Source of the DNA: Anaeramoeba ignava
Lineage: Eukaryota > Metamonada > Anaeramoebidae
NCBI GenBank assembly: GCA_028826165.1
Contig: JAPDFW010000072.1
Span: forward strand, 278,001 to 342,000
Length of the DNA stretch: 64,000 nucleotides
Direction of reading: 5' to 3'
The notes under the pieces are model-generated. The model searched no databases and had not been told where the DNA came from. It was given only the letters and a program-made list of their open reading frames with translations. Positions 48,201 through 56,467 of the stretch are shown here, in pieces. The translations under genes were made by a program, and so were the position numbers. Positions within the stretch are counted from its first letter, which is position 1. Every line of letters begins with the position of its first letter.

Positions 48201-51200
48201 AATTCTACCAAAATTCGCGAGTCATTGTTTTCTCTTCTTTTCGTGATTCTGTTGATGTTATTACATCCACTCTTTCTCAAAATCAACTGATCAAAGTAAT
48301 GCCTTTTATTGGGCAAAGTTCAAAGAAGGGAAGTCGTGGATTAACCAGCAAAGAACAGAAATTTGTCATCGCAAAATTTAAGGAAGGTGGTTTTAACACT
48401 TTGGTATCAACATCAGTGCATCCCGATGAATATATTATTTTAATGAATCCTCATAATGAAATTGTGATTGAGAAAATTGGAAAATTTGTAGAAATGTTTC
48501 TTGTTCCAAAAAATCAAGATCCAAAAACCAAAAAAATACCAAAAATCAATGCAAAAAGAAACATTTCCACTCAAAATTGGAAAAGTCTTTCTTGCGACCA
48601 ATTTGGTTCTAATGTTGGTTTTTATCCAATTACTCATGTCCATCGACATGTTAGAAGAAGTAATGTTGTTGATGTAAAACTTTCAAATGGGTTTTCAACT
48701 CTTGTAACTGAAGATCATAGTTTGTTTACAGCATACAACAACAATAACAACCAACAGAAACTTGTATCATTTAAACCTGAATTAGGAAAGTTGTGTAATT
48801 ATTGTGTTCAAATTCCTGATATTGACTCGAAAAAAACAAGTATTGATTTAGTCTCAGAAATGCTCAAAGAAACAAATTCTTTTCCTTCTTCAAAATTAAT
48901 TTGCGTTTTCCAAAACTTGGATCAAATCAAAATGCAAGATTTATATGAAGATTTCCAATGTTTATCCAATAAAAAATGTTATTCACATAAAATTCCAAAA
49001 TTGGTCAATTCTCAATTTATTATTAAAATGGAAGAAAATGGAATTGAACAATTTATTATTACCCAAAAAGGGAAAAAATATTTTGGAGCAATTTTGTGGT
49101 TAATGGAAAATGTATATTTTAATTTGAAATTCAGAAGATATTCACGAATATTTACAGAAAACAACAAAAAAATAAACTTTAACTTTAACGAACCTAAATT
49201 TATCAAAAAGAACTTTTCTCAAAAAATTTATTTTGGAACAAATCAAAACCAAAATGTCCCAAGATTTTTGGAAATAAACCCGCAACTTTTGAGATTTATT
49301 GCAAATTTTCTTGTTTATGGAGAAGTTATTGATTCCCCACAAAGCAAGAATAAATTAATCCAGTTTAAAAATGTGAGAACAGAAAAACAGAAAAGAAAAA
49401 TTATTGAAAATGCAACAGGATTCATTGATTGTAAAAAATGGCGAGAACGAAGTGATTTAAATGGAGAAATTTTAGAAATTGAAGGAGATTTAATTTTATC
49501 AATATTCCAAATGTGTTTTCATTGTGATCCTCAAGAACAAATGAAAGAAATTCCAAGATTTATTTTTTCGTTGGGAAAAAAATACAAAAAAGAATTTATA
49601 AATGAGATTTTCAATTCAAATTTTCAAGTCAATGATAAAATGTTGCGAACATCAAGTAGAAAATTAATTATTGGGATAATTTTATTAATAAGACAAACAG
49701 AAATTTTTTCAAGAAAGGAAATTAGTATTAAAACTAAAGCATATAAAGATGGGAAAGGAGTAATTTTTGAGGTTGGAAAAAAGAAAAGAGAAAAAGAACA
49801 AGAAAATGAAACATTATTTAGTAAGATTGATAGTATTGATATTATTGAGAGGCAACCAGAATTTGTTTATGATATTTCTGTATTTGGAACAGAAAAATTT
49901 TTTGGAGGAGTTGGATTAATTAATATTCACAATTCTGTTGGTGAGGAAGGACTTGATATTGGAGAAGTTGATTTGATTGTTTGTTATGATTCGTCGAGTG
50001 ATCCAAAACGTAATATTCAACGATATGGACGAACAGGAAGGAAAAGAGAAGGAAGAGTAGTAATTCTTGCGACAGAAAATTCAGAAGAATTAACATTGAA
50101 AAAAAGTGCAACCAAAAAGAAAGCAATTGCAAAAGAATTAAGTCATGTTGATCAATTTGAGTTATATTCAAGAAATCCAAGAATGATTCCTGATGATATT
50201 AAGCCAGTTTGTGTTGAAAAGAAGTTGGAAATTCTTCCTTTGAATTTTTCGGATGTGAAAAAGAAGTTTAAAAGAAGAAGTCCACAAAAAAGATCAACTA
50301 ATTTACCTTTTTTATCAAAATCAGAAATTGATTTTTTGCAATCGAGGTATCATATTATGGAATATGAATTTGGGAGTTTTAAATTTGATATTGAGAAAAA
50401 TATTGAAGATCAAAAAATTTTAAATGATTGCTATGAAGTTGGGCATTCAAATAGAACAAAATTATTGAATGAATTTCTTTTATATTTTGAGAATAATCGA
50501 TTAAATACAAATTTAGAAACAAATTTAGAAACAAATTTAGAAACAAATTTAGAAACAAATTTAGAAACAAATTTAGAAAGAAATTTAAATACAAATTTAG
50601 AAAGAAATTTAGAATCAAATTTAGAATCAAATTTAAAAAGAAATTTAAATTCAAATTTAGAAAGAAATTTAAATTCAAATTTAGAAAGAAATTTAAATTC
50701 AAATTTAGAAAGAAATTTAAATTCAAATTTAGAAAGAAATTTAAATTCAAATTTAGAAAGAAATTTAAATACAAATTTAGAAAGAAATTTAAATTCAAAT
50801 TTAGAATCAAATTTAGAATCAAATTTAGAATCAAATTTAGAAAGAAATTTAGATACAAATTTAGAAAGAAATTTAAATACAAATTTAGAATCAAATTTAG
50901 AATCAAATTTAGAAAGAAATTTAGAATCAAATTTAGAATCAAATTTAGAAACAAATTCAAATACAAATTTAAATACAAATTTAAATACAAATTTAGAAAC
51001 AAATCCAAAAGAAGGAAAAAACAAAAAGGAAGATAATAAAGATAAGAAAAACAAACATAAGCATAAACATAAGCATAAACATAAACATAAACATAAACAT
51101 AAACGCAAACATAAACACAAACATAAACACAAGCATAAAAATAAAAATAAAGATAAAGATAAAAATAAAAATAAAAATAAAGATAAAGATAAAGATAAAG

Positions 51201-51892
51201 ATAAAAATAAAAATAAAGATAAAGATAAAGATAAAGATAAAACAATGGTTCAAAAGCAACTTGAATTCGAAAAAACACCAAAAATTCTTCCATTTCAAAG
51301 TACAATTGATAAGATTAAAAATTTTTCAAACAATTTCAACAAAGAAATTCAAATTGAAAATGAAAATTTAAATCAAATTCAAAATGAAAATTTAAATCAA
51401 ATTCAAAATGAAAATTTAAATCAAGATCAAATTGATAATGATAATGATATTATTAAAAATGAAGATGATTATGATAATTATTATGATATAGATTACGATA
51501 TGGATTACGATATGGATTATGATATTGATTATGATAATGAAATTAATGATGATTATGATATGGATGAAGAATTAAGTCAAAATGAAAATCAAATTGAAAA
51601 TCAAATTCAAAATCAAATTGAAAATCAAAATCAAAATCAAAATCAAAATCAAATTCAAAATCAAAATCAAAATCAAATTCAAAATCAAATTGAAAATCAA
51701 AATCAAATTGAAAATCAAATTGAAAATCAAATTGAAATTCAAAATCAAAATGAAATCGAAAATCAAAATGAAAATCAAAATCAAAATAAGATTCAATCAA
51801 GATTTGCTAAATTTTTGAATGTTAATAAGAAATATGAAAATATGAAAAATTCTTTTGGTTCACATAATATTTCATCTTTATTTAAAAAATAA
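45293..51892 (+). CDS. FANCM/Mph1/Hef-type DNA helicase precursor, intein-interrupted
   Basis: One uninterrupted frame of 2199 residues. FANCM/Mph1 translocases remodel stalled replication forks and D-loops. Residues 10-540 are low-complexity Gln/Asn-rich. The helicase shows motif I SLPTGLGKT (Lys630), APTKALVSQQ, VTPQSLKHD, motif II DEAH (727-730), motif III LSATPG, IVFSSFRDSVDVI, then NTLVST, where the family motif V STCVGEEGLDIGEVDL is split by an intein (residues 1041-1547) and resumes with SVGEEGLDIGEVDLIV; motif VI is QRYGRTGRKR (1576-1585). After excision the host protein is 1692 residues. The C-terminus is repeat-rich (NLET/NLER, KHKH, KDKN, ENQI), with no visible ERCC4 nuclease, so it is Mph1-like. 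TTCATTTTTTT precedes the start. Confidence 0.93.
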   Translation: MITNSFIIEKSNQFTNQNQNQNQNQNQNQNQNQLVNQNQNQNQNQNQNLNQNQNQNQNQLVNQNQLVNQNLNQNQNLNQNQFTNQNQLVNQNQNQLVNQNQFQFVNQNQNQFTNQNQLGNQIGNQFQNQNQNQNQNQNQNQSQNQNQNQNQFQNQNQNQFQNQIGNQLGNQNQNQNQFTNQNQNLNLNQLGNQNQNQNQNQNQNQNLNQNQNKMQLSPLTLKSPNLINQNKNLFQNQNKTYSNNTNFGSNLNSNIFNKQNKSEPFTLSTSKKLFPKPNLKPVQLFQRQNLNLNLNSNSNSNSNSNSQQEIDLTFNTNNNSNSKLNSISISNSNNNMNPNQIINSNKFSFSQKNTLLSQQPLKSQNLSPFSTPNLKNSLNLKSSLLKTSPPSNFKPLTNEKIPLLQSNSFPKKLDSNFSIQNQNDSNNFSQPFQSQSNEKKIFSNSNNTNKAQNQFINQNQNINQNQNQNINQNLNKDQHITINNNHIRNNIYVTSDTQFSFQNQNQTRNNQPQTFFNQNQKITVNSNYQKFANLFDKDEEKEIEEKPKKIWTSTFDKSFSPLGLSNSKLDPNISLSMSNKNTHEKLEIDLEAAKTWIFPINKPKRDYQFSICYTSLLYNTLVSLPTGLGKTFIAGVLMYNFYRWFPNGKLIFMAPTKALVSQQVMAVYETVGLPLEETEEMTGDINPEKRVNLWKTKRIFYVTPQSLKHDLENEICPSHLVVCVIVDEAHRSMGKYPYTEVVKMLLFNSSNFRILALSATPGTSKEKIQQIVNNLLIAKIENRDESDSDVSKYLHDKTIETYTISLQQNNELILLKNIFKDIIESQLRELYDSDLIYSANIDVMNTSRVYGAYFNLKKTQQTQKKQDLPQNALITALSHFGLVLTLYKAWDRLIQHGILSFYEFIQKNYIDCPKNQLRKKEKVLNHPSFLKLQQMLPKIINGLTNSHPKLKKLYEIVSSHFEEKMKQGNEFYQNSRVIVFSSFRDSVDVITSTLSQNQLIKVMPFIGQSSKKGSRGLTSKEQKFVIAKFKEGGFNTLVSTSVHPDEYIILMNPHNEIVIEKIGKFVEMFLVPKNQDPKTKKIPKINAKRNISTQNWKSLSCDQFGSNVGFYPITHVHRHVRRSNVVDVKLSNGFSTLVTEDHSLFTAYNNNNNQQKLVSFKPELGKLCNYCVQIPDIDSKKTSIDLVSEMLKETNSFPSSKLICVFQNLDQIKMQDLYEDFQCLSNKKCYSHKIPKLVNSQFIIKMEENGIEQFIITQKGKKYFGAILWLMENVYFNLKFRRYSRIFTENNKKINFNFNEPKFIKKNFSQKIYFGTNQNQNVPRFLEINPQLLRFIANFLVYGEVIDSPQSKNKLIQFKNVRTEKQKRKIIENATGFIDCKKWRERSDLNGEILEIEGDLILSIFQMCFHCDPQEQMKEIPRFIFSLGKKYKKEFINEIFNSNFQVNDKMLRTSSRKLIIGIILLIRQTEIFSRKEISIKTKAYKDGKGVIFEVGKKKREKEQENETLFSKIDSIDIIERQPEFVYDISVFGTEKFFGGVGLINIHNSVGEEGLDIGEVDLIVCYDSSSDPKRNIQRYGRTGRKREGRVVILATENSEELTLKKSATKKKAIAKELSHVDQFELYSRNPRMIPDDIKPVCVEKKLEILPLNFSDVKKKFKRRSPQKRSTNLPFLSKSEIDFLQSRYHIMEYEFGSFKFDIEKNIEDQKILNDCYEVGHSNRTKLLNEFLLYFENNRLNTNLETNLETNLETNLETNLETNLERNLNTNLERNLESNLESNLKRNLNSNLERNLNSNLERNLNSNLERNLNSNLERNLNSNLERNLNTNLERNLNSNLESNLESNLESNLERNLDTNLERNLNTNLESNLESNLERNLESNLESNLETNSNTNLNTNLNTNLETNPKEGKNKKEDNKDKKNKHKHKHKHKHKHKHKHKRKHKHKHKHKHKNKNKDKDKNKNKNKDKDKDKDKNKNKDKDKDKDKTMVQKQLEFEKTPKILPFQSTIDKIKNFSNNFNKEIQIENENLNQIQNENLNQIQNENLNQDQIDNDNDIIKNEDDYDNYYDIDYDMDYDMDYDIDYDNEINDDYDMDEELSQNENQIENQIQNQIENQNQNQNQNQIQNQNQNQIQNQIENQNQIENQIENQIEIQNQNEIENQNENQNQNKIQSRFAKFLNVNKKYENMKNSFGSHNISSLFKK
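45326..45935 (+). repeat. Hexamer AATCAA coding Asn-Gln repeat
   Basis: The N-terminal region of the helicase is mostly the hexamer AATCAA, encoding NQ, broken by LV, FT, LG and IG dipeptides. The antisense and shifted frames stay open only because of the repeat. Confidence 0.85.
48413..49933 (+). mobile_element. Intein within FANCM-like helicase motif V
   Basis: A 507-residue in-frame insertion. Block A runs from Ser1 (SVHPDEYIILMN, then EIVIEKIGKFVEMF), block B is LVTEDHSLFT with Thr102 and His105 (T-x-x-H), block F is EFVYDISVFGTEKFFGG, and block G is GLINIHN followed by Ser as the first C-extein residue. Removal restores NTLVST-SVGEEGLDIGEVDL, matching the FANCM consensus with Ser for Cys. 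The centre resembles a LAGLIDADG endonuclease: block C FIANFLVYGEV, and block D/E IPRFIFSLGKKYKKEFINEI then FNSNF. The expected acidic residues are missing, suggesting a worn-out nuclease with intact splicing parts. Confidence 0.9.
50503..51245 (+). repeat. Helicase C-terminal coding repeats (NLET/NLER, KHKH, KDKN)
   Basis: From 50503 to about 51005 a 12-bp unit encodes NLET, NLER, NLNS or NLES about 42 times. Then AAACAT-type hexamers give Lys-His and GATAAA hexamers give Asp-Lys/Asn-Lys runs to about 51240. Highly charged, presumably disordered. Confidence 0.85.
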
Positions 51893-52003
51893 TAATTGAA
51901 AATAATTAGTAAATTTCCCAAATTCAAATTCAATTCAAATTCAAATTCAATTCAAATTCAATTCAAATTCAAATTCAAATTCAAATTCAAAATCAAAATA
52001 AAT

Positions 52004-52067
52004 TTTTCATTTTGTTTAAATTTTTCATTTTTCATTTTTCATTTTTCATTTTTCATTTTTCATTTTT
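52004..52067 (+). promoter_or_regulatory. Seven copies of TTTTTCAT upstream of the SBP2-like gene
   Basis: TTTTTCAT occurs once at 52003-52010 and six times in tandem from 52021 to about 52063, immediately before the ATG at 52075. It is the most amplified example of the element found upstream of most genes here. Confidence 0.6.
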
Positions 52068-52074
52068 ATTTAAA

Positions 52075-54122
52075 ATGATAAATTTCGAAAAAAAGAAAAA
52101 AAAAACAACAATTAAAAAAAAATTAATTAAAGAAAATCCAAAAGATAATTTTAAAATTGAAGTTCATATTTATAATTTACTTTGTGAATTTAAAGGAAAA
52201 CAAATTCCTCAAAAAATTTTATATCCATTTTCAACCAATTTTGTTGAACCAAGTTTAGATAAAATTTTAAAAATATTTTTACAAAAACTTGCAAGAATTC
52301 AATTTCGTTTAAAGAAAAAAAAAGTAGTTGATAGAAGAAAAATACGTTATGTTGTTGGTTTTAGGTTAATTTTAATTTTGAAATGAATTTTGAAATGAAT
52401 TTTAATTTAGAAATGAATTTAAATTTAGAAATGAATTTTAATTTTGAAATGAATTTTAATATTGAAATTAATTTTAATTTAGAAATGAATTTTAATATTG
52501 AAATGAATTTTAATATTGAAATTAATTTTAATTTAGAAATTAATTTTAATTTAGAAATGAATTTTAATATTGAAATGAATTTTAATTTTATAAATAGAGA
52601 AGTTGTTTCATATTTAAAAGTGAAAAAAATAAAAATTGTTATTCTTGCATCAGATATTGATCCAAGTAAAACATTATTTGATTTAATTGAAAAAATAAGA
52701 GCAGCACAAATACCAATAATAGTTGGATTAACTCGGAATAAATTATCAAAAGTTATCAGCACAAGAGGTCGTTCAAGTTTAGTTGCTATTCTTAATCCAA
52801 ATGGTGCTGATCAAGTTTTTAAAAAAATTGATGCATTTTTTCTTCGTAGTCAAAATAATTATTTCAAAATTGCTGTTGATTTTATTATCCAAAAATTTAA
52901 TGATTTACATAATTTGGATTTTTCCGTTTATTCTATTAATTCTTTGGAAAATATTCAACTTAAAAATCAATTTAAATCAAATTACTTTCTTCAAGGAATT
53001 GAACATTTCCAAACCCTTCCCATTTTAAATCAAAATCAAAATCAAAATCAAAATCAAAATCAAAATCAAAATGAAAATCAAATTGAAAATCAAAATCAAA
53101 ATCAAATTGAAAATCAAAATCAAAATGAAAATGAAATTGAAAATCAAATTGAAAATCAAATTGAAAATCAAAATCAAAATCAAAATCAAATTGAAAATCA
53201 AAATCAAAATCAAATTGAAAATCAAAATGAAAATCAAATTCAAAATCAAAATCAAATTGAAAATCAAATTGAAAATCAAATTGAAAATCAAATTCAAAAT
53301 CAAAATCAAATTGAAAATCAAAATCAAATTGAAAATCAAATTGAAAATCAAATTGAAAATCAAATTGAAAATCAAATTGAAAATCAAATTGAAAATCAAA
53401 TTGAAAATCAAATTGAAAATCAAATTGAAAATCAAATTGAAAATCAAATTGAAAATCAAATTGAAAATCAAATTGAAAATCAAATTGAAAATCAAATTGA
53501 AAATCAAAATCAAAATCAAATTGAAAATCAAAATGAAAATGAAAATCAAAATCAAATTGAAAATCAAATTGAAAATCAAATTGAAAATCAAATTGAAAAT
53601 CAAAATGAAAATCAAAATCAAATTGAAAATCAAAATCAAATTGAAAATCAAAATCAAATTGAAAATCAAAATCAAATTGAAAATCAAATTCAAAATCAAA
53701 ATCAAATTGAAAATCAAAATCAAATTGAAAATCAAAATCAAAATCAAAATCAAAATCAAATTGAAATTGAAAATCAAATTGAAAATCAAATTGAAAATCA
53801 AAATCAAAATCAAATTGAAAATCAAAATCAAGTTGAAAATCAAATTGAAAATCAAAATCAAATTGAAAATCAAAATCAAATTGAAAATCAAATTGAAAAT
53901 CAAAATCAAATTGAAAATCAAATTGAAAATCAAATTGAAAATCAAATTGAAAATCAAAATCAAATTGAAAATCAAAATCCAATTAAAATTATTCTTCATT
54001 TTCTTAATTTTCTTGGAAAAGAAATTCATGAAATGCCAATAGAATTAATAACAAAATTAAAAGAAAATATTCAGAATTCACCTTTTCCTGGAATTTTTAA
54101 TCAAATAGAAAATCAAAAATAG
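52075..54122 (+). CDS. SECIS-binding protein 2-like L7Ae/L30e-domain protein
   Basis: Exons 52075-52364 and 52598-54122 join in phase 2 to 604 residues; the split codon gives Arg in VVGFR-EVVSYLKVKK. The N-terminal part (PSLDKILKIFLQKLARIQFR, then KKKVVDRRKIRYVVGFREV) matches the segment before the L7Ae domain of SBP2 (FQDR..., LGLREV). The L7Ae domain follows: VKKIKIVILASDID, TLFDLIEKIRAAQIPIIVGL, TRNKLSKVI, SSLVAILNPNGADQVF. SBP2 binds SECIS elements and lets the ribosome read UGA as selenocysteine. From about 53025 to 53990 lie some 320 residues of ENQI/ENQN repeats before a short normal C-terminus (ILHFLNFLGKEIHEMPIELI). The ATG follows the promoter element directly; an upstream in-frame Met at 52012 is translated leader. 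Confidence 0.8.
52365..52597 (+). repeat. SBP2-like intron: 18-bp satellite
   Basis: A 233-bp intron of GAAATGAATTTTAATTTA-type units, donor GTTAATTTTA, acceptor ATAAATAG. It is open in the downstream frame but would break the L7Ae domain if retained. Confidence 0.75.
53025..53990 (+). repeat. AATCAAATTGAA coding repeat (ENQI)
   Basis: A hexamer-based repeat of AATCAA with ATTGAA/AATGAA encodes Glu-Asn-Gln-Ile and Asn-Gln runs. Four of the six frames are open over the whole block. Confidence 0.85.
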
Positions 54123-54361
54123 AAAATAAAATAAAATGAAATGGAATAAATTTGAATCCATTTTTTTTATTTAAAAAATTGAAAATTCTATATAATTTTT
54201 TTTGTTAGAATTTCAAAAAAACCCCTTCCAATTAGGATTTCAGGGAATCTTATCATAGATCTAAAAAAAAAAATTTAAGAAAATTCAAAAAAAAAAGTGT
54301 CAAAAAAAAATTGTTCAAGAAAGTTTTAAATTTTAAATTTTAAATTTTAAATTGTTTAATT
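54123..54361. other. Spacer between convergent genes
   Basis: AT-rich spacer with a repeated AAATTTT run near 54330-54350. One non-repetitive stretch, CCCCTTCCAATTAGGATTTCAG at about 54220-54241, has no recognised meaning (quoted in part). No gene is visible. Confidence 0.5.
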
Positions 54362-54541
54362 TCATCCTTCTGAACATTCGGATGAAGTTTGACTTCGACT
54401 TTTTCTTGATTTTCTTGAACTTTTTTCTTTTAACATTGGTTGTGTTCGTTTTGTTCTTGTTGTTCTTGTTGTTCTTGAATTGTTAGAATTTGAACATCTT
54501 GGTTTTCCATCATCATCTCCAAAACAACATGCAAATAACAT
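54362..54541 (-). CDS. Small Cys-, Ser- and Arg-rich protein
   Basis: A 59-residue frame starting MLFACCFGDDDGKPRC and ending SSECSEG. I do not recognise a family. The Cys-Cys pair near the start could be palmitoylated, and the middle is Ser/Thr/Arg-rich (NSRTTRTTRTKRTQ, then SRKSRKSRSQTSS), resembling SR-type or phosphorylated basic tails. Support for a real gene: codon use is unlike the surrounding repeat, and about 100 bp upstream in sense orientation lie five tandem TTTTTCAT elements, as before other genes. It is divergently arranged from copine. An additional exon cannot be excluded. Confidence 0.45.
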   Translation of the reverse strand: MLFACCFGDDDGKPRCSNSNNSRTTRTTRTKRTQPMLKEKSSRKSRKSRSQTSSECSEG

Positions 54542-54638
54542 TCAGCACATTTTAATTTTATCTTTAAATTTTTTTTTGTTTTGTGTTTTAGGGAAAATTA
54601 AAACAAAAAAGAAATAAAAAATGAAATAAAAAAAGAAA

Positions 54639-54670
54639 AATGAAAAATGAAAAATGAAAAATGAAAAATG
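54639..54670 (-). promoter_or_regulatory. Tandem TTTTTCAT promoter element (minus sense)
   Basis: AATGAAAA is repeated five times on the + strand, i.e. TTTTTCAT in the direction of the small gene at 54541. The arrangement mirrors that before the SBP2-like gene. Confidence 0.55.
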
Positions 54671-54719
54671 ATTTTTAATTTTTTTTTTAATAAATTTAAA
54701 AAAATCACACGTGTTCTTA

Positions 54720-56110
54720 TATTTTTTTTATCCCCTCTTTTTATTTATATTTTTAATTAGATTTTTATTTATATTTTTAATTATATTTCAAATTAAATTC
54801 TATTCCACTTTTTATTTATATTTTTATTTATATTTTTAATTAGATTATTATTTATATTTTTATTTAGATTTCAAATTAAATTCTATTCCACTTTTTATTT
54901 ATATTTTTATTTATATTTTTATTTAGATTATTATTTATATTTTTATTTAGATTTTATTTATATTTTTATTTATATTTTTATTTAGATTTTTATTTAGATT
55001 TCAAATAAATTCTATTCCACTTATTATTTATATTTTTATTTAGATTTTTATTTATATTTTTATTTAGATTTTTATTTATATTATTATTTAGATTATTATT
55101 GAGAACATTTCAATTTTTATTTATATTTTTATTTAGATTTCAAATTAAATTCTATTCCACTTTTTATTTATATTTATATTTAGATTATTATTTATATTTT
55201 TATTTATATTTTTATTTAGATTATTATTGAGAACATTTCAATTTTTATTTATATTTTTATTTAGATTTCAAATTAAATTCTATTCCACTTTTTATTTATA
55301 TTATTATTTATATTTATATTTATATTTTTATTTTTATTTATATTTTTATTTAGATTATTATTTATATTTTTATTTAGATTATTATTTAGATTATTATTTA
55401 TATTTTTATTTATATTTTTATTTATATTTTTATTTAGATTATTATTTATATTTTTATTTATATTTTTATTTAGATTATTATTTATATTTTTATTTATATT
55501 TTTATTTATATTTTTATTTAGATTATTATTTATATTTTTATTTAGATTATTATTTATATTATTATTTATATTTTTATTTAGATTTTTATTTAGATTTTTA
55601 TTTAGATTATTATTTAGATTTTTATTTATATTTCAAATTAAATTATATTCCACTTTTTATTTAGATTATTATTTAGATTATTATTGAGAACATTTCAATT
55701 TTTATTTATATTTTTATTTAGATTTCAAATTAAATTCTATTCCACTTTTTATTTATATTTCTATTTATATTTTTATTTATATTTTTATTTATATTATTAT
55801 TTATATTTTTAATTAGATTTATATTTAGATTATTATTTATATTTCAAATTAAATTCTATTCCACTTTTTATTTAGATTATTATTTATATTTATATTTATA
55901 TTTTTATTTATATTTTTATTTATATTTTTATTTATATTTTTATTTAGATTTTTATTTATATTTATATTTATATTTTTATTTATATTTTTATTTATATTTT
56001 TATTTAGATTTTTATTTATATTATTATTTAGATTTATATTTATATTTTTATTTATATTTTTATTTAGATTTTTATTTATATTTTTATTTATATTTTTATT
56101 TATTTTTTGT
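54720..56110. repeat. Higher-order minisatellite with TTCCACTTTTT landmarks
   Basis: The base unit is TTTTTATTTATA/TTTTTATTTAGA. A landmark, CAAATTAAATTCTATTCCAC followed by TTTTTATTT, recurs eight times at about 54788, 54872, 55000, 55141, 55267, 55635, 55726 and 55842, sometimes preceded by TTGAGAACATTTCAATTTT. This makes it a higher-order array of roughly 85-370-bp blocks. No gene is visible. Confidence 0.8.
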
Positions 56111-56467
56111 TCCACTTTTTTTTGAATAAGTAAATAAAATTAAATTTAAAAAAGAATTTTAAATAAAAATTAAATTAAAAAGGGGTTAGAAAAAGAAAAA
56201 GAAAAAGGGAAATTATCTTATTTTATTTATTTCAAAAAATTTAAATTAAAAAGGAGAAGAAAAAAAAAAAGGAGAAAAAAAAAATGATCAAAAAAAAAAA
56301 AGAAAAAAAAAACTTTTTAATTAAATTTGACTTATCAAAACAAAAACAACAAAACAAAAAAAACAAAACAAAAAAAAAATTTAAATTTCATTTTTTTATT
56401 TTTATTTTTATTTTTATTTTTATTATTATTATTAAATTTATTAAAGAAGTAAAATAACAAAGAAGAA
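56111..56467. promoter_or_regulatory. Copine upstream region
   Basis: A- and T-rich region with TTCCACTTTTTTTTG at its left edge and TTTCATTTTTTTATTTTTATT at about 56387-56407 (quoted in part), some 60-80 bp before the copine ATG. Nothing else is visible. Confidence 0.45.

Noticed and set aside
48413-49933. Reading the helicase insert as a retained spliceosomal intron
   Set aside because: It is 507 intact codons, starts with TCAGTG rather than GT, is not satellite-like as other introns are, and has ordered intein motifs.
50379-51305. Antisense 308- and 233-codon frames opposite the helicase C-terminus
   Set aside because: Complement of the NLET/KHKH repeats; no independent coding signal or promoter element.
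52972-54042. Three further open frames of over 320 codons (both strands) over the ENQI block
   Set aside because: They encode only FDFQ, NLIF or KIKL repeats and exist because the hexamer lacks stops in four frames.
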